From the NCBI GenBank assembly GCA_964058805.1, contig CAXKVV010000022.1:62001-126000 (forward strand): a stretch of DNA of 64,000 nt. The letters run 5' to 3'. The number at the start of each line of letters is the position of its first letter. The stretch's first letter is position 1. Positions 1 to 13,404 of this stretch are shown piece by piece. The notes under the pieces are model-generated. The model saw nothing but the letters and a program-made list of their open reading frames with translations. It ran no database searches and was not told the DNA's origin. Origin of the DNA: Schoenoplectus triqueter. Lineage: Eukaryota; Streptophyta; Magnoliopsida; Poales; Cyperaceae. The position numbers and the translations under genes are program-made.

Positions 1-1480
1 ATGAGATGTCAGACATTCTATGAGGTGCTGGATAACATTCAATATGGATGAGAGCTGCCATAAATAGCTTAAGTTTTTTTTATAGGGAGATCTCATTTAA
101 ACTCGTAAACTTAATTTTAAGATTTTCTTCCTTATTGCACGAAGTCACTTGTTAGTTCAGAAATACATATACAGAGATATAAGACTAATTCTTCCCTTAT
201 TTCTTCTTTTCTGATTAGTACTTCTTCTCTAAAACTATTATAAAATTTTGTATTTGAAAACACAAAACTGACTAAATATCCAACTTAAATTGTTTTCTAT
301 AGTAAAGCCTTTCTTGATCTTGTGCCGACTGAAACAGTTGTGAGCCCTTGATTTTGGAGGACTGAGAAGCTTGTGCCGGCTGAATTCAGCCGTAAGCCAT
401 TGTTTCTACAAGATACTAATCAAAAGAACCTAATAAACGATGAAGAATGAATCTCGGTATTTGTATAAATTTTATAAAAGCTTTGGGTCCTTTCTGTAAA
501 AAACAATATTATTTTTTTAGAGCATGCATTTAGTATAAATAAGGTAATATTATAGTTTTGATAATGTCTCATAATTAAAAGTTACATAAATCCTTCTATT
601 AGTATAATAATAATCCAAGTTGATCATTATACCGATATTTTTATCATCTTTTTTGTTGAATAAGGAAATTACTTTTAAAAACTCATTCAATAGTGTCTTA
701 AACAAAAAGGTCATTAACATAAAAGTTGTTGCAAATATTTTCCTCAATAATTTCATGATACTACACAAGTGTTCCCTCAAACAGATTTTTCTAAAACCCA
801 AAAATACCCTTTGATATTCGTTTTATTGACAGTATTAAAAATATTCAATAAACTGTAGCAATCTATGAATTTGACATATGAATTTTATTTTATATTCTTA
901 TTCCCCATAAAGATTGGAACCTGATCATAAATTCTGAGGCAAAAATATGAAGATTTAATTACCTAAATACCCTAATTACTCTTAACTGTCCATTAATTAC
1001 AGTTTTAACATTTTAGTCAAAATCACTTGAAACTTAACCAAAATGGCGTCAAATCAAAAACTTTCAAAAATAAAAGTTGTTTTATATTATCCAATGTGTC
1101 TTACTGTCACTTTGTCCCAATATGTTATTTTTAGAAATTTTGCACAAAAACCCAAATATTTTTGAATTCTTCTCCTAAAAATCACAAAAAAACCTCATTT
1201 GAGTTGGACCTTTCTACAAATATGACATGCATATTTTATTTTATATTCTTAAACTCTGTTATAAATAATGCTTAACTGGGAAATTTGTGACCAAATGTCT
1301 AAAAGACCAAAATAATTCTGACAGATTTCATTTTCTAATTTTTTCCACTGAACAAGGACTGATTTGTAAATATGTTTAAAATTGCTTAAAATAAATAATA
1401 TTTAAAAGTGAAATTCGTTCTTAATATTTAACACTATATTCATGTCAAAAAAATATATGTTTATATCATGATTTTTCTAA
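1..1480. other. AT-rich intergenic DNA, no gene seen
   Basis: There is no open frame with recognisable protein similarity and no intron-exon pattern. The only local structure is a short pair of related GTGCCG-containing blocks near 318-400. I see nothing else here. Confidence 0.6.
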
Positions 1481-2640
1481 TAAATTAAACCTAAGAAAGC
1501 CCAAAACGCTCAGGTTTACACATCCTAAATTATGAACTCACAGAGTTTCATGATTTAGAAGATTAGTAAGATAATTAAGTGGGCCAAATTCACCATCTTC
1601 TGATAATTAAATCTATAAGGTATAAAAACATCAAGATTCACCTATAAAGTAAAATAATATAATAAGAAACCGTTATAACGATTCTTTAAATCGTTATATA
1701 GTTTATCAAAACGTTGAACGCTTCACAAAACGTTGGTAACACTTTGACCACTTCCTGACAAGTCAACATATTCTAAGAATCGTTGTAATGATTTTCTAAA
1801 ATGTTGAACGCTTCACAAAATATTGGTCACGCTTTGACTACTTCCTGACAAGTCAACATATCCCTCGAATTGTTGTAACGATTCCTCGAATCGTTGTAAT
1901 AATTTTCTAAAACGTTGAACGATATACAAAGCATTAGCGATATTTTGACCCTTGTTGACCAATTCTCTGACAAGTCTGATATCTTCTGGAAAATATTATA
2001 ACGGTTTGTGGAAACGTTATAACGATTGGGTGAAGCGTTGTAACGATTTGGTGAATCGTTACACGATTCCTAGCACGGTGAATGATCAACAAGGTGGTTT
2101 AAATCTCTTCCATTCTTATAATAAATAAACCTAATAAAACATATGAAACTCAGGTTTATTACCTAAATTTGGAAGATTAGTAAAACTATTAAGTGACTCA
2201 AATCTCACCAGTTTTCTGATAAGAAAATCTAATAAAGCCCAAAACGCTTAGATTTTAAATGCCTAAGTTGTAGGTTGGCATAGCGTTTTAAACTTTACAA
2301 TTTAGAAGATCAGTTAAATGACTAAGTAATCCAAATCTCACTCATTTTTCTAATAATAAAACCTAATAAAGCCCAAAAACGCTTAGGTTTACATTGTCTA
2401 GATTATGAACTAAGATAGTTTCATAATCTGGGAGATCAGTAAGGCAGTCAAGTGACTCAAATCTCATATGTTTTTCGATAAATCAAACCTAACAAAACCC
2501 AAAACGCTCAGGTTTAAACATCCTAAATTATAAACTCATAGAATTTCATGATTTAGGAGATCAGTAAGATAATTAAGTCGACCAAATTCATCATATTTCG
2601 ATAATTGAATCTATAAGGTATGAGAACACCCAGATTCACT
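1481..2640. repeat. Diverged tandem repeat array, ~118-134 bp unit
   Basis: A block containing CCCAAAACGCT followed by CAGGTTT, an ATGATTTAGGAGATCAGTAAG-like stretch and a TCAAATCTCA stretch recurs. The CCCAAAACGCT anchor falls at about 1500, 2238, 2372 and 2498, with a further unit near 2120 lacking the exact anchor. The last four units are head-to-tail with spacing of about 118-134 bp. The first is separated from them by a block of a different short repeat (1665-2090). Units are roughly 75-85% alike by eye. This may be part of a decayed retroelement or a minor satellite. Confidence 0.7.
1665..2075. repeat. 21-bp TTATAACG-type repeats and ~110-bp units
   Basis: At 1996, 2017, 2038 and 2059 the motif TTATAACG, TTGTAACG or TTACACG recurs at exactly 21-bp spacing. 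Upstream (1665-1990) a longer unit recurs containing ACGTTGAACGCTTCACAAAA and TTCCTGACAAGTCAACATAT. The same 21-bp motif family appears again at 49591-49735, so it belongs to a dispersed repeat. Confidence 0.65.
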
Positions 2641-3838
2641 AGTCTCGTATTATGGTTAGAGTCACCACACAAGTTCATTAAAATAACAAAAACCAAGGAT
2701 AATTATTGTTGATTAGTTCTCATTACTCAAAATGACCTATTTAATTGATTTTGTTTATATTCTAATTTTTTTTTCTTAGCATCGAAGGTTCCTAGGGTTC
2801 ATAGCCCAGGGTAATTAACAGTGAGGGCTTGCGCTCACTAGAACAATAAAGTTCTCATAATCACTAAAAAAAACCTTTGGATGTATAATCCTAATGATAA
2901 AATACATAATATACATCCGAGGGTGGTACCATTCTTTCGCAGTTCTCACTTGATTATTTTTCTGAGTGAGGAGAGGCGCGAAAAAGGGTTGCACAATTAT
3001 ATTGGTATTTGGTAGAGGACTGAATGGGATCAAACAAAAAACTTATTTTATAAAACACGGTGTATATGACTTCGTCCTGCCATTGTTAAAAATAAATCAA
3101 CATGGTGTATGTGACTTCATCCTGCCATAGTTTTTCTTTTAAATTTTTTAGATCCCGTTGAGTCATATATATGTGTGCTATGGGAGTTATCACTCGTATT
3201 TATATTATTATTATATTTTAGAAATTTTTATTTCTTTGATATAAAATTATCATGGCACTCATGTAGCGTATATTTATAAAATTTCTTGCATTCACTTTAC
3301 ACCACACTTATGAATAAGTAATCAACTTAAATTTTTAACTATAAATATATTTATATATATATATATTTTATTGCATCTATCACAAATGAAATTAAACGGG
3401 TTAAAGTCTAAATCTAGAGATATTTGATATCTCGGTGCCTAGACCAAAATCCGCACTGAGTGACTTATCTTTTAGGTTCTACGGTAGTTTTGGGTTTCTG
3501 GTTTGGAGTTAGATGACAGCTTGTGAGGATCGACTATAGGAGATATTCATGATTTCACTGCCATTTGTTTTATTTTATTTTATTTTCTTGGAGTTATTTT
3601 GATTATTGGTTGCCCTCCCAGCACCATCCCGTTTTGCATTATTTAGTGTTTTTACTTTTGCAAAACTCTAATTTTCTTTATTATTATTTATTGTGGTATG
3701 TATAAATGGACTGTTATTATTTTATTGATATAAATTAATGGTTTGTGTATTTTTGAGTCTTACGTGTATGCGTGTCTTCGCGTACACATGGTGGCTGTCA
3801 CCTCCGAACACTATTATTTTTAGTTCAGGGTGTGACAA
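2641..3838. other. Non-coding stretch, possibly LTR-derived
   Basis: No coding content was found. Two copies of a ~28-bp block containing GACTTCNTCCTGCCAT lie at about 3057 and 3100. The stretch ends in GTGTGACA at 3838, followed 9 bases later by GTCACAC, a small inverted repeat. The arrangement resembles the end of a long terminal repeat, but no partner LTR or internal coding region was found, so this is a weak guess. Confidence 0.25.
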
Positions 3839-5897
3839 TTACAAAGTCACACGATAAGAGTAATACAATCACAGCATAAGATAATTGTGATAGTAATTGA
3901 ATAAAAAGATAATTATATTTAAAAAAGAAGTTTGAAATGATAGAGAAAATATTAAGAGAGAGATACACGAAAGAAGAGAGGAAGAGAGATAGAGGATAAG
4001 AAAAAGGTTCAACACATTCAACAACAGTCCATACCTAGACACACATCGCCTATTTTAGTAAAATATTTACGATACTAATTAGTAAAACATAAAAGTAATA
4101 ATATCCATATCTGACGATAATAACTTTTGCATGCCTAACCGTCTCTGCTGCATACTCTCAGATCTTCTATGGCAATCCCTTAGGTGACTCCACAGCTAGC
4201 ACCAGCCTCATGGGCGTAGTTTCTTCCTTATATATTGAGTCATCGCTGGAACAACCCACTTGATCACACGACCCAAATTCTTTTGATCCGTCAAATTTAA
4301 ATTTAAACTTGATGCCTCCAATGACTAACAATCGATTTCTATTTTCCTATGATATATGGTGTTTAGCGATCTAGGGAAGGAGAACGAAGGTGGAGCGGGG
4401 CCGACATGAGGAAGTATAGAGGATGGGGAGGGGAGAGAGATAAGGGAGTGGGGAGAGATAAGAGTAGGCTCTGATTAGAATGTTTGAGAGAGAGATGAGG
4501 TGAGTCTGTGCAAGAAAGAAATACAATATGACCCTTCGTATAACAATCGTAAAATAAAAGAAATTAACACTTCTACACAAAAGCTACATATAAGATGGTA
4601 TAGATTAAACATTAAGCTCATCCAATAGTTGATATTTAGTCTGAATAAAAAAAACTAAACCTTTATAAAATTAAGACATTTATGTGCTTAATAAGGAGTA
4701 GAGATAATGTAAAATCATACACATTTTATTATGAAAGTTGATTCTTTTATACACAGAGTATCTTTTCTGTTTAGCATATCTTTGAAACAAATAATGTATA
4801 TTAAAATTAAGAGTGCACTTCTATTTATTTTTTTTCAAATGATATTTGGGAGAATTAAACACGTGGTACTCCGAAAATGCACCTCTAGTAATTTGCATTA
4901 TTGCGGTTCAGTAAATTCAAAAGTAGAAATCCTCGAACACACAATCCTAAGTTTAGAAGAATTATTCCCTACATTTTAATTGTCTTAATTTTTTAATATG
5001 GATATCAAGGAACTTATAAATATCACAAAGGAAACACAAAGAAGCGGGTAGAGAGGGACAGTGATGTGCCGCCAGTTCCAAAGAGAAAAAGGTCTGTTCT
5101 TGGTGGAACAAACTCCGAAATTTTACACAAACTCTCCAAACTAAGGTAGTAATTCAGATATTATTATCAATGTTAAATAATTTTCTTTAACGTTAAATTT
5201 TATTAAATATTATAAATAATATAATTAAATAAATGATAATCTATAAAGGGTCATACAAATATTAAATCATTTTAAAAGTTAAATTTCACCTAAATTTATC
5301 ATACACATTATTTTAAATGAGGATAAAAACATATTAATCATTAAACTCAAGTAAATAAAAAATTAAAAAATAATGATGGAGAAATCTTGATAATAAAACA
5401 TACGTGATAAACTAGAAAACTTAAATCTATTTATTATTTATGTTGTATAAATAGAATAAAGTTTATCGCAAATTCATAATTTTGTACGATTATAACTAAT
5501 CTAGACCTCGGTAGCTTGCAATGAACCAAACTTGAAGCCATATATGATATCTGTCAAAGACAAAAAAAAAAATATTGGCGCTATATATGATATATATTTG
5601 TTAAAAATAACCTTCGAGTGAGTCACTTCTCATGTAAATCTTCGTATTTTTTAAAAGTAAAACTTTGAAGGGTTTCTAAGTAAACAATGTAGGGGTACGA
5701 TGTAATATTTATAGGCCCGACCGCCCGCGGTCATTGTATGTAACATCTTACTTTTGTAGGGGTATACACGCAAAGTAACAAGACTAGAAATCTCAGGATT
5801 CCTCTCTTTTCCTCCCACGTTCCTTCCTTGCCCCTCGCTTCTCTTTCTCTCCAAGCAAACGAAACAAGTGAAAAAGATAAATTACGAGAGTAAAGCA
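3839..5897. other. Intergenic DNA upstream of the UBX gene
   Basis: The region is AT-rich with purine-rich tracts near 3950-4010 and 4365-4510. No protein-coding exon was recognised. The last ~100 bases are CT-rich and probably form the 5' leader of the UBX-domain gene that starts at 5898. Confidence 0.5.
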
Positions 5898-8800
5898 ATG
5901 AATACACCAACGCCGGAGCAGATCGAAACTTTCGTTAACATTACCGGTGCGTCTGATGGTATCGCTGTTCAGAAACTCCAGGTACTATTTTAAGAATTTG
6001 GGTTACTTTTGGTGCTGTTTGTCGTGAATATGGTGATGTTGGTGCTGATTGAGTCGGATGTCGATTTTTTCGGCTAAAATACTTGGGGCTTGGTTTAGGT
6101 GAGGGTCACTTTGGGTTGAATTTCCGGATATCACCTCAGAAAAACGTGGCATTTATTAGATTAACTGTTATCTTCTATTTTTTCTATGATATTATGTGTT
6201 AAGAGAGTTAACTTTCGTAAAAGAACTACCTTGGTTGAAATTAGAGCCTCTTTTTGTTTTTATAATTTCTGGAATTTGAGGATCAAAGATCCAACAACTC
6301 ACTGTTTAAGTGCCAAGAAGAATATCTTTTATTAAAGACCAGATTTTTCTTTTCTAGTTTTTAGATTCATTTTGACTTTGGTTGTTGGATGAGTGCTTAA
6401 CTCAAAGTTACTGGCTGAGTTGAATCTTGTTATTTATAGAAAAAGGGTCGCTTGCTTTCAGGTAGAATTGGGTTTTGCAATCAATTATATAACTGGTGTT
6501 CGCAACCACATAAAGATTCACTATAATTCCAACTATCTTGGTTTATTGGAGTGATTGATCATATAAATGGACCTGAAAGCCCTTGTTTGAGTTTTGCAGT
6601 TGGATTCCTGATAATAACCAAATGGGATAAGTGACCTGAATACAAAGAAGAACATATAATTTTTCTTTAGTTGTTAGTGGGAATTGATTGTTTGTGATAA
6701 AAAAAATGAAAATGTGCTAGTCTCTTCTTTTCCTCCAATGTATATACTTAATTGTTCTTTTGAGGAAAAGTTATAGCCTGTTATTATAAGGAGAAATAAA
6801 CAAATTGACAAGGAATTATCAATTTCCTATATCATACGTAGGTATGAGTTGTTCTAATTTAATTTTCCATCTGATATAAAGGATCGATTTATCTATAATT
6901 TAGGGCTTTCTTCTAATTATTAATTTGCATTATTTAGAACTAGCTGTGTACCTGCGCGTTGCAGTGATTTTTTTTATTTAGATATAAAATAATATCACAT
7001 GATAATATATACGTCATTCTAATATGGAAAAGATCAATAAATGCAAGATCAATTACAGATGCTATATGAGGTATGATCTCATATGATTTCTCTCAACATT
7101 TAATTCCCTTCCTTCTATATGGCAAAAAAATGGAGAGGAATATAAAATAATGGATGCTATCATATTCATCTGATTAGTCAAAATTAATGTAAATCATTAG
7201 ATGAGGGGTATTTTGGGATATAAAAAAATTGAAGGAAATGATAAAAAATGGACTCGTCCAATTCTTAGCTGCTTTATATAATAGTATAGATTATTAGATC
7301 ATAGCTCAGTTAAGTCAATTATAAACTTTTTGGAATTGGTGCTGATATTAGTCTTCATATAGAGGTACTTACATCAGACGTAGCTATTTTCTATTATTTG
7401 ATGAAGTGGTTGTTTTGCAGGAACACCATGGAGACCTTAATGCGGCTGTTAATGCTTACTTCAATGAGGGAGATGGAACTAAGTATACATATTTTTTAGT
7501 TTCTTACCTGTTCATTATTGAATCACTTTAATGTGATTCTACCACTTTATTTAAACTTGTTACTGAATTTGAATTGTATGATTTCAGTAACACAAACCGA
7601 AGAAGCCAACCGTTGCCTGATGATTCTGCAATGGAAATCGACAACCCGATGGATGCACCTATCCCAAGGTCAACTTTACTACCAACCCCTGAAGAGATGA
7701 ACCCATTTTCTGTCCTTCACAATTTTCCTGGATTTATAGACCCCATGATGGGTTCCACTGCCCGTGATTTCTTTGCTCAAGGCCCAAGGGTTTCACAACC
7801 AAGGGTCTCCAGGGAGATTCCAATCGAGGTGAAGGATGATAATTCCCGTGTCCAAGGGGGTCCATCTGGCACAGGTCCAGCATTAGAAGAGGTAACAGAC
7901 AATGATTTGCTACCACACCATGGGCCTGAGATCCATCCCACAGTCATAGTTGATGAAGATGATGATGTAGTGAATGTGGATGGCGGTAATAATAGGTTTC
8001 ATCCTGTGGACCCAGCCCCGTCAGCTCCTATGGTTGCTGATGTCACTGATTATAACAATGATATAGAGGAGCAGATGATACAGGCTGCTATTGAAGCATC
8101 AAAACGAGATGCTTTGGGTCATTCTGAAGAGGTGTTTGATGTGCGTGTATTACTATATTGAATTGAATTGGGGCATAATTGGATTATCAGTCAATTACTT
8201 CTTCCCTCTTAATGTTGATTTTTTGCATTCACAGAGACCTGCTGATGACAGCGATATTGCACGGGCTGTTTCTTTATCCATGCAGGTTCTTTCCTTCTCA
8301 TCCCTTCCCAAATTCTTGTTCTTTTTTCTCTAGGGATATTTTGTGTTTTTGGCCCTAGAAGACCATGAAGAGTGTTGTTACCTCCTGAAGAAAATGTTTA
8401 TTAGGAGACTTGTAAAAAAGCAAACCCTTATTATTATTGTTTATTCTGATAGCTTGACAGGTATTTGTAATGGAACTGACAATATTACTTATGCCAATTG
8501 CATTCCTGTTGACATATACATATTGTTTCGATTACTCTAGACAGCTGAACAAGAAAGAGCATTGCATGCGGAAGCAGATCCTGTTGGAAATAACTCTTCT
8601 GATCTTCCAGAGAGAGAAAATAGAAACACTCATCGAGTTATAATTCCTAATGGAAGGTATATTGAATTATTGCTATAACCATCAGGGTACTTCCTTTTCA
8701 ATATATACCCACTTTTATCTTAATTTGTAGAAGCTGCCCTCATTGTATGTCTGGTATTCCAGAAGTTGCCGATTTCATAGTGGATAAGAAATAGTTTGTC

Positions 8801-11169
8801 TGGATCTAGATGTTCTTTTCCTAGAGAAATTTGACCCATAGAAAAATACTTTTTGTTCACTTGTGTTTATTTGTCGCATCCTTTTCATGAGTAAGCTTTG
8901 TCTAGGGCCGGTCAGAAATGAGATGAGTAATTAGAGAAAGAATAAAATATGAGGTATTAAATTTAAGAGGATCTAGTCAATTTGTTAACTGCAGCCCAAG
9001 GTCAAAATATTAGAAGTTTTCTTGATCATTCTGTTGCTTTGTTTGATGTTTGTAAATGCTTATAAGTGTTGTTTGTTGCCAAAATAAATAAAATCATATA
9101 TGTGTTGCAAATGTCCTCGTTGTTACTTGAGAATCAGTACTGCTTCTTGAATACTGCATTGTGCATTAGTGAGTCCCTTTATTGCTTGATTCACAGGTTG
9201 CCTATGCAAAAGGTCGGTCCTAGTTCAGTTGGTCAGGAAAATGAGTCTGACCAAGAGGAGACTGAGGAAGTAGAGGAGGTACCTCTTGTGAGGCACCGCT
9301 ATCCTACAAGGCATGCCTCGAGAAATGTGCAGTATGTAGAAGATGTTGACAGCCCACCTCACAGCCCCCCACCTCAAAATGCACGTGCAGATCGTCAGAT
9401 CGATGGTCTTGATTTCCCTTCAGATGAGGTGGATGGGAAATCTGTCTTGTGTGGCTTAGGCCTTTTTTTCGTTTGATCCTTTCATCATGATGTTGAAATT
9501 GACTTTTTCTTTTCTTTTCTTTTCTGTTTTCTAATTAAGTGGGGAGGCTTGTCAAACATGGAGCATGATGAAGCAATGATGCTTGAGGCTGCAATGTTCG
9601 GTGGAATCCCAGATGGGACTGCATATCGTTTCTCGTACCCACACCTTCGACCTGGAATAAACAATGGATTTCCAAGAGTGGCGCCACAGGCCCCATCCCC
9701 TGGTCTTACAGAGCAGCGCTTATTGAGGGAGCAGCAGGTTTGATATGATAAAATGTCGGCATTTTGTTTTGGTCATAATTTGTTTACTTCTGTAAAGGAA
9801 CTTGTTACATGCCCTATGCAAGAGAGATTAATTAATCAGAGCCCATAACTTTTCCATTATCAGCAGAAAAAAGTGCACCTTTATTTTCCCTGCACAAAAT
9901 GTGTAAATGAGATAGTTTAATGCTGGAAGCTTTTCACAACGTGTAAATTGTTGATAATTTGAATAATTTAGCATCATCTTCCTATTTGAGTGCACAAAAT
10001 TATTGCTTCAGTAAAGTCTAAAAAAATGCTAGTTGCTTCTTTTCATTTCTTTTAGTTACAACAACAAAAACAACAATAACAACAAAGCCTTTAATCCCAA
10101 TTAATCGGTGTAGGCTTTTTCATTCCTTTTAGTTAAATTAAAGTAATTTAAAGTACAATGCTATTATGGTAAGTATTTTGCAATGGTATGGATCATTTTA
10201 AATCTAATGCCAGGACTTTGCAATTTATTGACACCAAGGGTTTCTTTCGGAAAATTTATTTGTCTGAATAAATTATCCTGATGCATTAATGCTTCTGTAG
10301 GATGATGAGTATCGGGCAGCACTACAAGCAGACCGAGAAAAGGAGTTGAAGGCAAGGCAGGAGAGAGAGGCCGATCTCGAGAGGCAAAAACTTCTTGAAG
10401 AGGAAAGCCGAAGGAAACAGCTTGAGGAGGAGGTTTGGTCATATACATTTTTAGTTAAGAGTCTCCTTAGAATTTACCATTCTCCTGTAACAAATGTTGT
10501 GATTAACAGGAATTGGAAAGAAAGCTAGCAGCAAAAGAGGCTTCTTTGCCACAGGAGCCGATGCCTGAAGACGGGGGTGCCATCACACTGCTTGTACGCA
10601 TGCCAGATGGAAGCCGTTGTGGTCGCCGCTTCCTAAGATCTGACAAGCTTCAGGTCTATCACTAGACATCAAAATATAAAATTAAAGAAGAAAAGGATGA
10701 TTAAAAAATCTAGCTCATTGTTGTATCTTCCTTTCCCTATGCAGACCCTTTTTGATTTTATAGATGTAGCAAGGATAGTCAAGCCTGGCACTTACAGACT
10801 GGTAAAATTGCCCATCTCTTAAGTTTTGTGATATGTTGTTTTTTATCTTTACCAATTCACTTATGCTAATTAGCTAATAGTCTGATGATGTCCTTTTTTT
10901 TGCACAAGCATATTTCATCATCATTATTTTTTTTTTGTCTGTTTTTCTTCATTTCAGAACTTCCAGTTAGTATAATCAAAATACGCCTCATCATTCCATG
11001 ACGTGTGATTTGTTAATATTGTTTTACATATTCATATATGTTCAAAGTTCAATCTTTGCAGGTGAGACCCTACCCAAGGCGTGCATTCACAGATGGAGAA
11101 ACAGAAATCTCACTAAGTGATCTTGGCCTGACTAGCAAGCAAGAAGCTTTGTTTCTTGAAACAATCTAG
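5898..11169 (+). CDS. PUX8: Plant UBX domain-containing protein, PUX8/SAY1-like
   Basis: This is a predicted adaptor that recruits the AAA ATPase CDC48/p97 to ubiquitinated substrates. I read eleven exons: 5898-5981, 7421-7482, 7588-8131, 8235-8285, 8541-8656, 9197-9428, 9540-9737, 10301-10432, 10510-10653, 10745-10801 and 11062-11169. All introns are GT-AG and the frame closes at 575 aa, close to Arabidopsis PUX8. The domains in order are: an N-terminal UBA-like fold (residues ~5-45, EHHGDLNAAVNAYF); ubiquitin-interacting motifs at ~208-224 (EEQMIQAAIEASKRDA) and ~237-247 (DIARAVSLSMQ), with a third UIM-like stretch at ~371-383; a charged coiled coil at ~430-485; and a C-terminal UBX domain at ~493-573 with the YPRRAF loop expected to contact CDC48. 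The start was chosen because it opens directly into the UBA-like domain. The PUX8 assignment rests on remembered domain order; PUX7 or PUX13 are close alternatives. Confidence 0.93.
10056..10115 (+). repeat. Short interspersed repeat tail (ACAACAACAAAGCC type)
   Basis: An ACAACAACAA-rich run leads into AACAAAGCCTTTAATCCCAA and then a GGTGTAGGC motif, inside intron 7 of the UBX gene. A very similar block is in RH7 intron 7 at 23597. This sequence type is widespread in plant introns as the conserved part of SINE-like elements; I see no clear tRNA-like 5' part here. Confidence 0.5.
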
Positions 11170-12100
11170 ACAAAAAAAAAAAGAAGGAAAGAAGTTATCT
11201 GAAATCTTATGTTATCTTATGGGTACTTTTCGTGCTCTCCTTGTTTAAAGTCCTCTAGGAAAGAAAATTGGTATGTGGTGCACCCTTGGCAACCATGTTT
11301 AGACTGTTCTTTCTTGGTTGATTTGGTATTTAAATTTAGATCGATTGGGAGAAAGATTGTACATACACAGTGATTTCTAGTTACATCCGTGTTTTCTTAA
11401 CGCTTCTTAAACATCTAAGCATACAATTTAGATTTTACGCTCTGATAGAACATGTTAAAACGAATAAAATGATTTTAACAGGCAATAATTCACTAAATAG
11501 GTTTTAAGATTGGGATTTCTCTATCAGATGGTACGAGTTCTTAGGAGGAAATTTTTTTCAACAATTTTAGCAAGTAATCACAAACTGTCATTTTTTTTTT
11601 GGATAAAAGTGGTGAATACCACCGATTTCATAGAAATCAAATATTACATTCTAAATGTCAAAAGGTACCAAACAGTTGGTATCAAGACAAAAGTATCTAG
11701 ATCATAACAAGATATCGAAAAGTTCTAAGAAAAACCAATGAAACTCGTAACCTCTGACCTATCAAAACCCTAAAAGCTTCTTTATACCAAGTCATAATTC
11801 AAAGTTTGCTATTCTACTAATCATAAAACCAACAGATATCATCAAAACATTTTAATACAAAAAGATCAACTAGAGAATTAACAACAGTTCCAGACACATT
11901 AACAAAAGTTTTTCAAAAACACGTATTTTTAACCGAAATTACTGAAAATCACTAATCTCTCTTACAAACCATGGATCTTTCATCTGCGTTATCTCCTCCT
12001 CCTGAGCCGTCATTATACTTCCAACCTGAAAATTCTGCTGATTGATATTTTATGGTAATTTAACGATAAATCACTAACCTCATTTGAATTACCTTGTTTA
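11170..12100. other. 3' flank of the UBX gene, no further gene
   Basis: The first ~230 bases after the stop are probably the 3' UTR of the UBX gene. The remainder is AT-rich, with no recognisable exon, before the LINE fragment begins. Confidence 0.45.
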
Positions 12101-13400
12101 TTTAAGTGACCAAACTCAAAATATGTATTCCTATGGTCTTAACAGACCTTGTACACTTATTTTGAAAACAAATTCTATTTCTTTCCAACCAAATTATCCA
12201 GATCACAGCACCTCTTATCATTTCCATAACTATATTTTTAAAAGGTATAAACACATCCGGCATCCATATATCATCTAATGTAGTACCAGTAAAAACAAAA
12301 TTATTGTACCTTGCCAACCATTGCCATATACTATTCACATATGGACATTGCACAAAGAGATGCTCTATGATTTCATCTTGTTCACAAAATAAACATGTAA
12401 TACACCCATTCCACCCCTTTTTTGCAGATTAACCCTAGTAAAAATTTTATTTTTCCTTATCAACCATAAAAATATCTGTATTTTAAATGGAATATGAGAT
12501 TTCCAAAGAACATCATAATCAGAATTAAAAACACCTCCATTAGACAACCAAGTGTAAAAAGAATGCATAGTAAATAAACCCTTTTCATTCCATCTCCACT
12601 TTATTTGATATGTCACCTGTGTATCAATCTTAACATTAACAACAATAGCTAGCATTTCTTCAAGAGATTGATTAAATGAAATAGAATGATTAGAATTAAA
12701 TTCTTAATTATGAACTCCTTTGTGGAAAGCTTCAGCTACTGTGATTTGTGAAGTTTTGCAAATAGAAAATAATTGAAGAAATTTATATGCTAGTGAAGTT
12801 GGTCCTTGCCATCTGTCAAGCCAAAATAGGATATCATTCCCATTATCAACTACTTTATTAATACAAAATTCTACTAAATCTAAGTCCTTAGTTACACTCT
12901 TCAAAAGGGAGAAAATTGAGATCTATTTTTAATATTATTATATTTAAATTTAAGTATATTTTCCAATAACCTTTAACAGTATTATCTTTATATCTAAAAA
13001 TTTATTTTGCCAACAAAGCCTTATTCACAATATCTAAATTCAAAACTCCAAGCCCTCCTTATTTTTTGCTGGTACATATTATTTTTCAAGACATTAAAGA
13101 GTATTTTTTAACTGAACTACCCTCATACTATAAAAACCTTCTACATAATTGATCTATCTTTTTTTTTTACTTTAACATGCAGTCTATACAAAGACATCTA
13201 GTATAAAGGGTATAGAAGATAATACAGCATTAAGAAGTACCACTCTACCTCTTATAGATAGTAACTTGTCTTTCCAACCTTACACCTTATTCTCTATTTT
13301 TTCAATTAGAAAATTCCAATCATTAACAGATAATTGTTTCCAATGTAAAGGCATTCCAAGTTGTGGTCTGGACGAAAATCTAATTTCTAACATTTTAAAA
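12100..13400 (-). pseudogene. LINE (non-LTR) retrotransposon fragment, reverse transcriptase end
   Basis: On the minus strand, broken frames carry the end of a plant LINE ORF2. From 13390 down to about 13150 there is the distal reverse-transcriptase region, with the GWKDKLLSIRGR and LLNAVLSSIP motifs typical of these elements. Around 12904-12704 there is a stretch containing ILFWLDRW. From 12655 to 12102 there is the zinc-binding RT domain (zf-RVT), with WRWNEKGLFT, ITCLFCEQDEIIEHLFVQCP and a final IIWLERNRICF. Several frameshifts and stops interrupt it, and the 5' part (endonuclease and catalytic RT core) is missing. It is inactive. It ends at about 13400, where copia sequence on the other strand begins. 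Confidence 0.88.
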
Positions 13401-13404
13401 TTTA

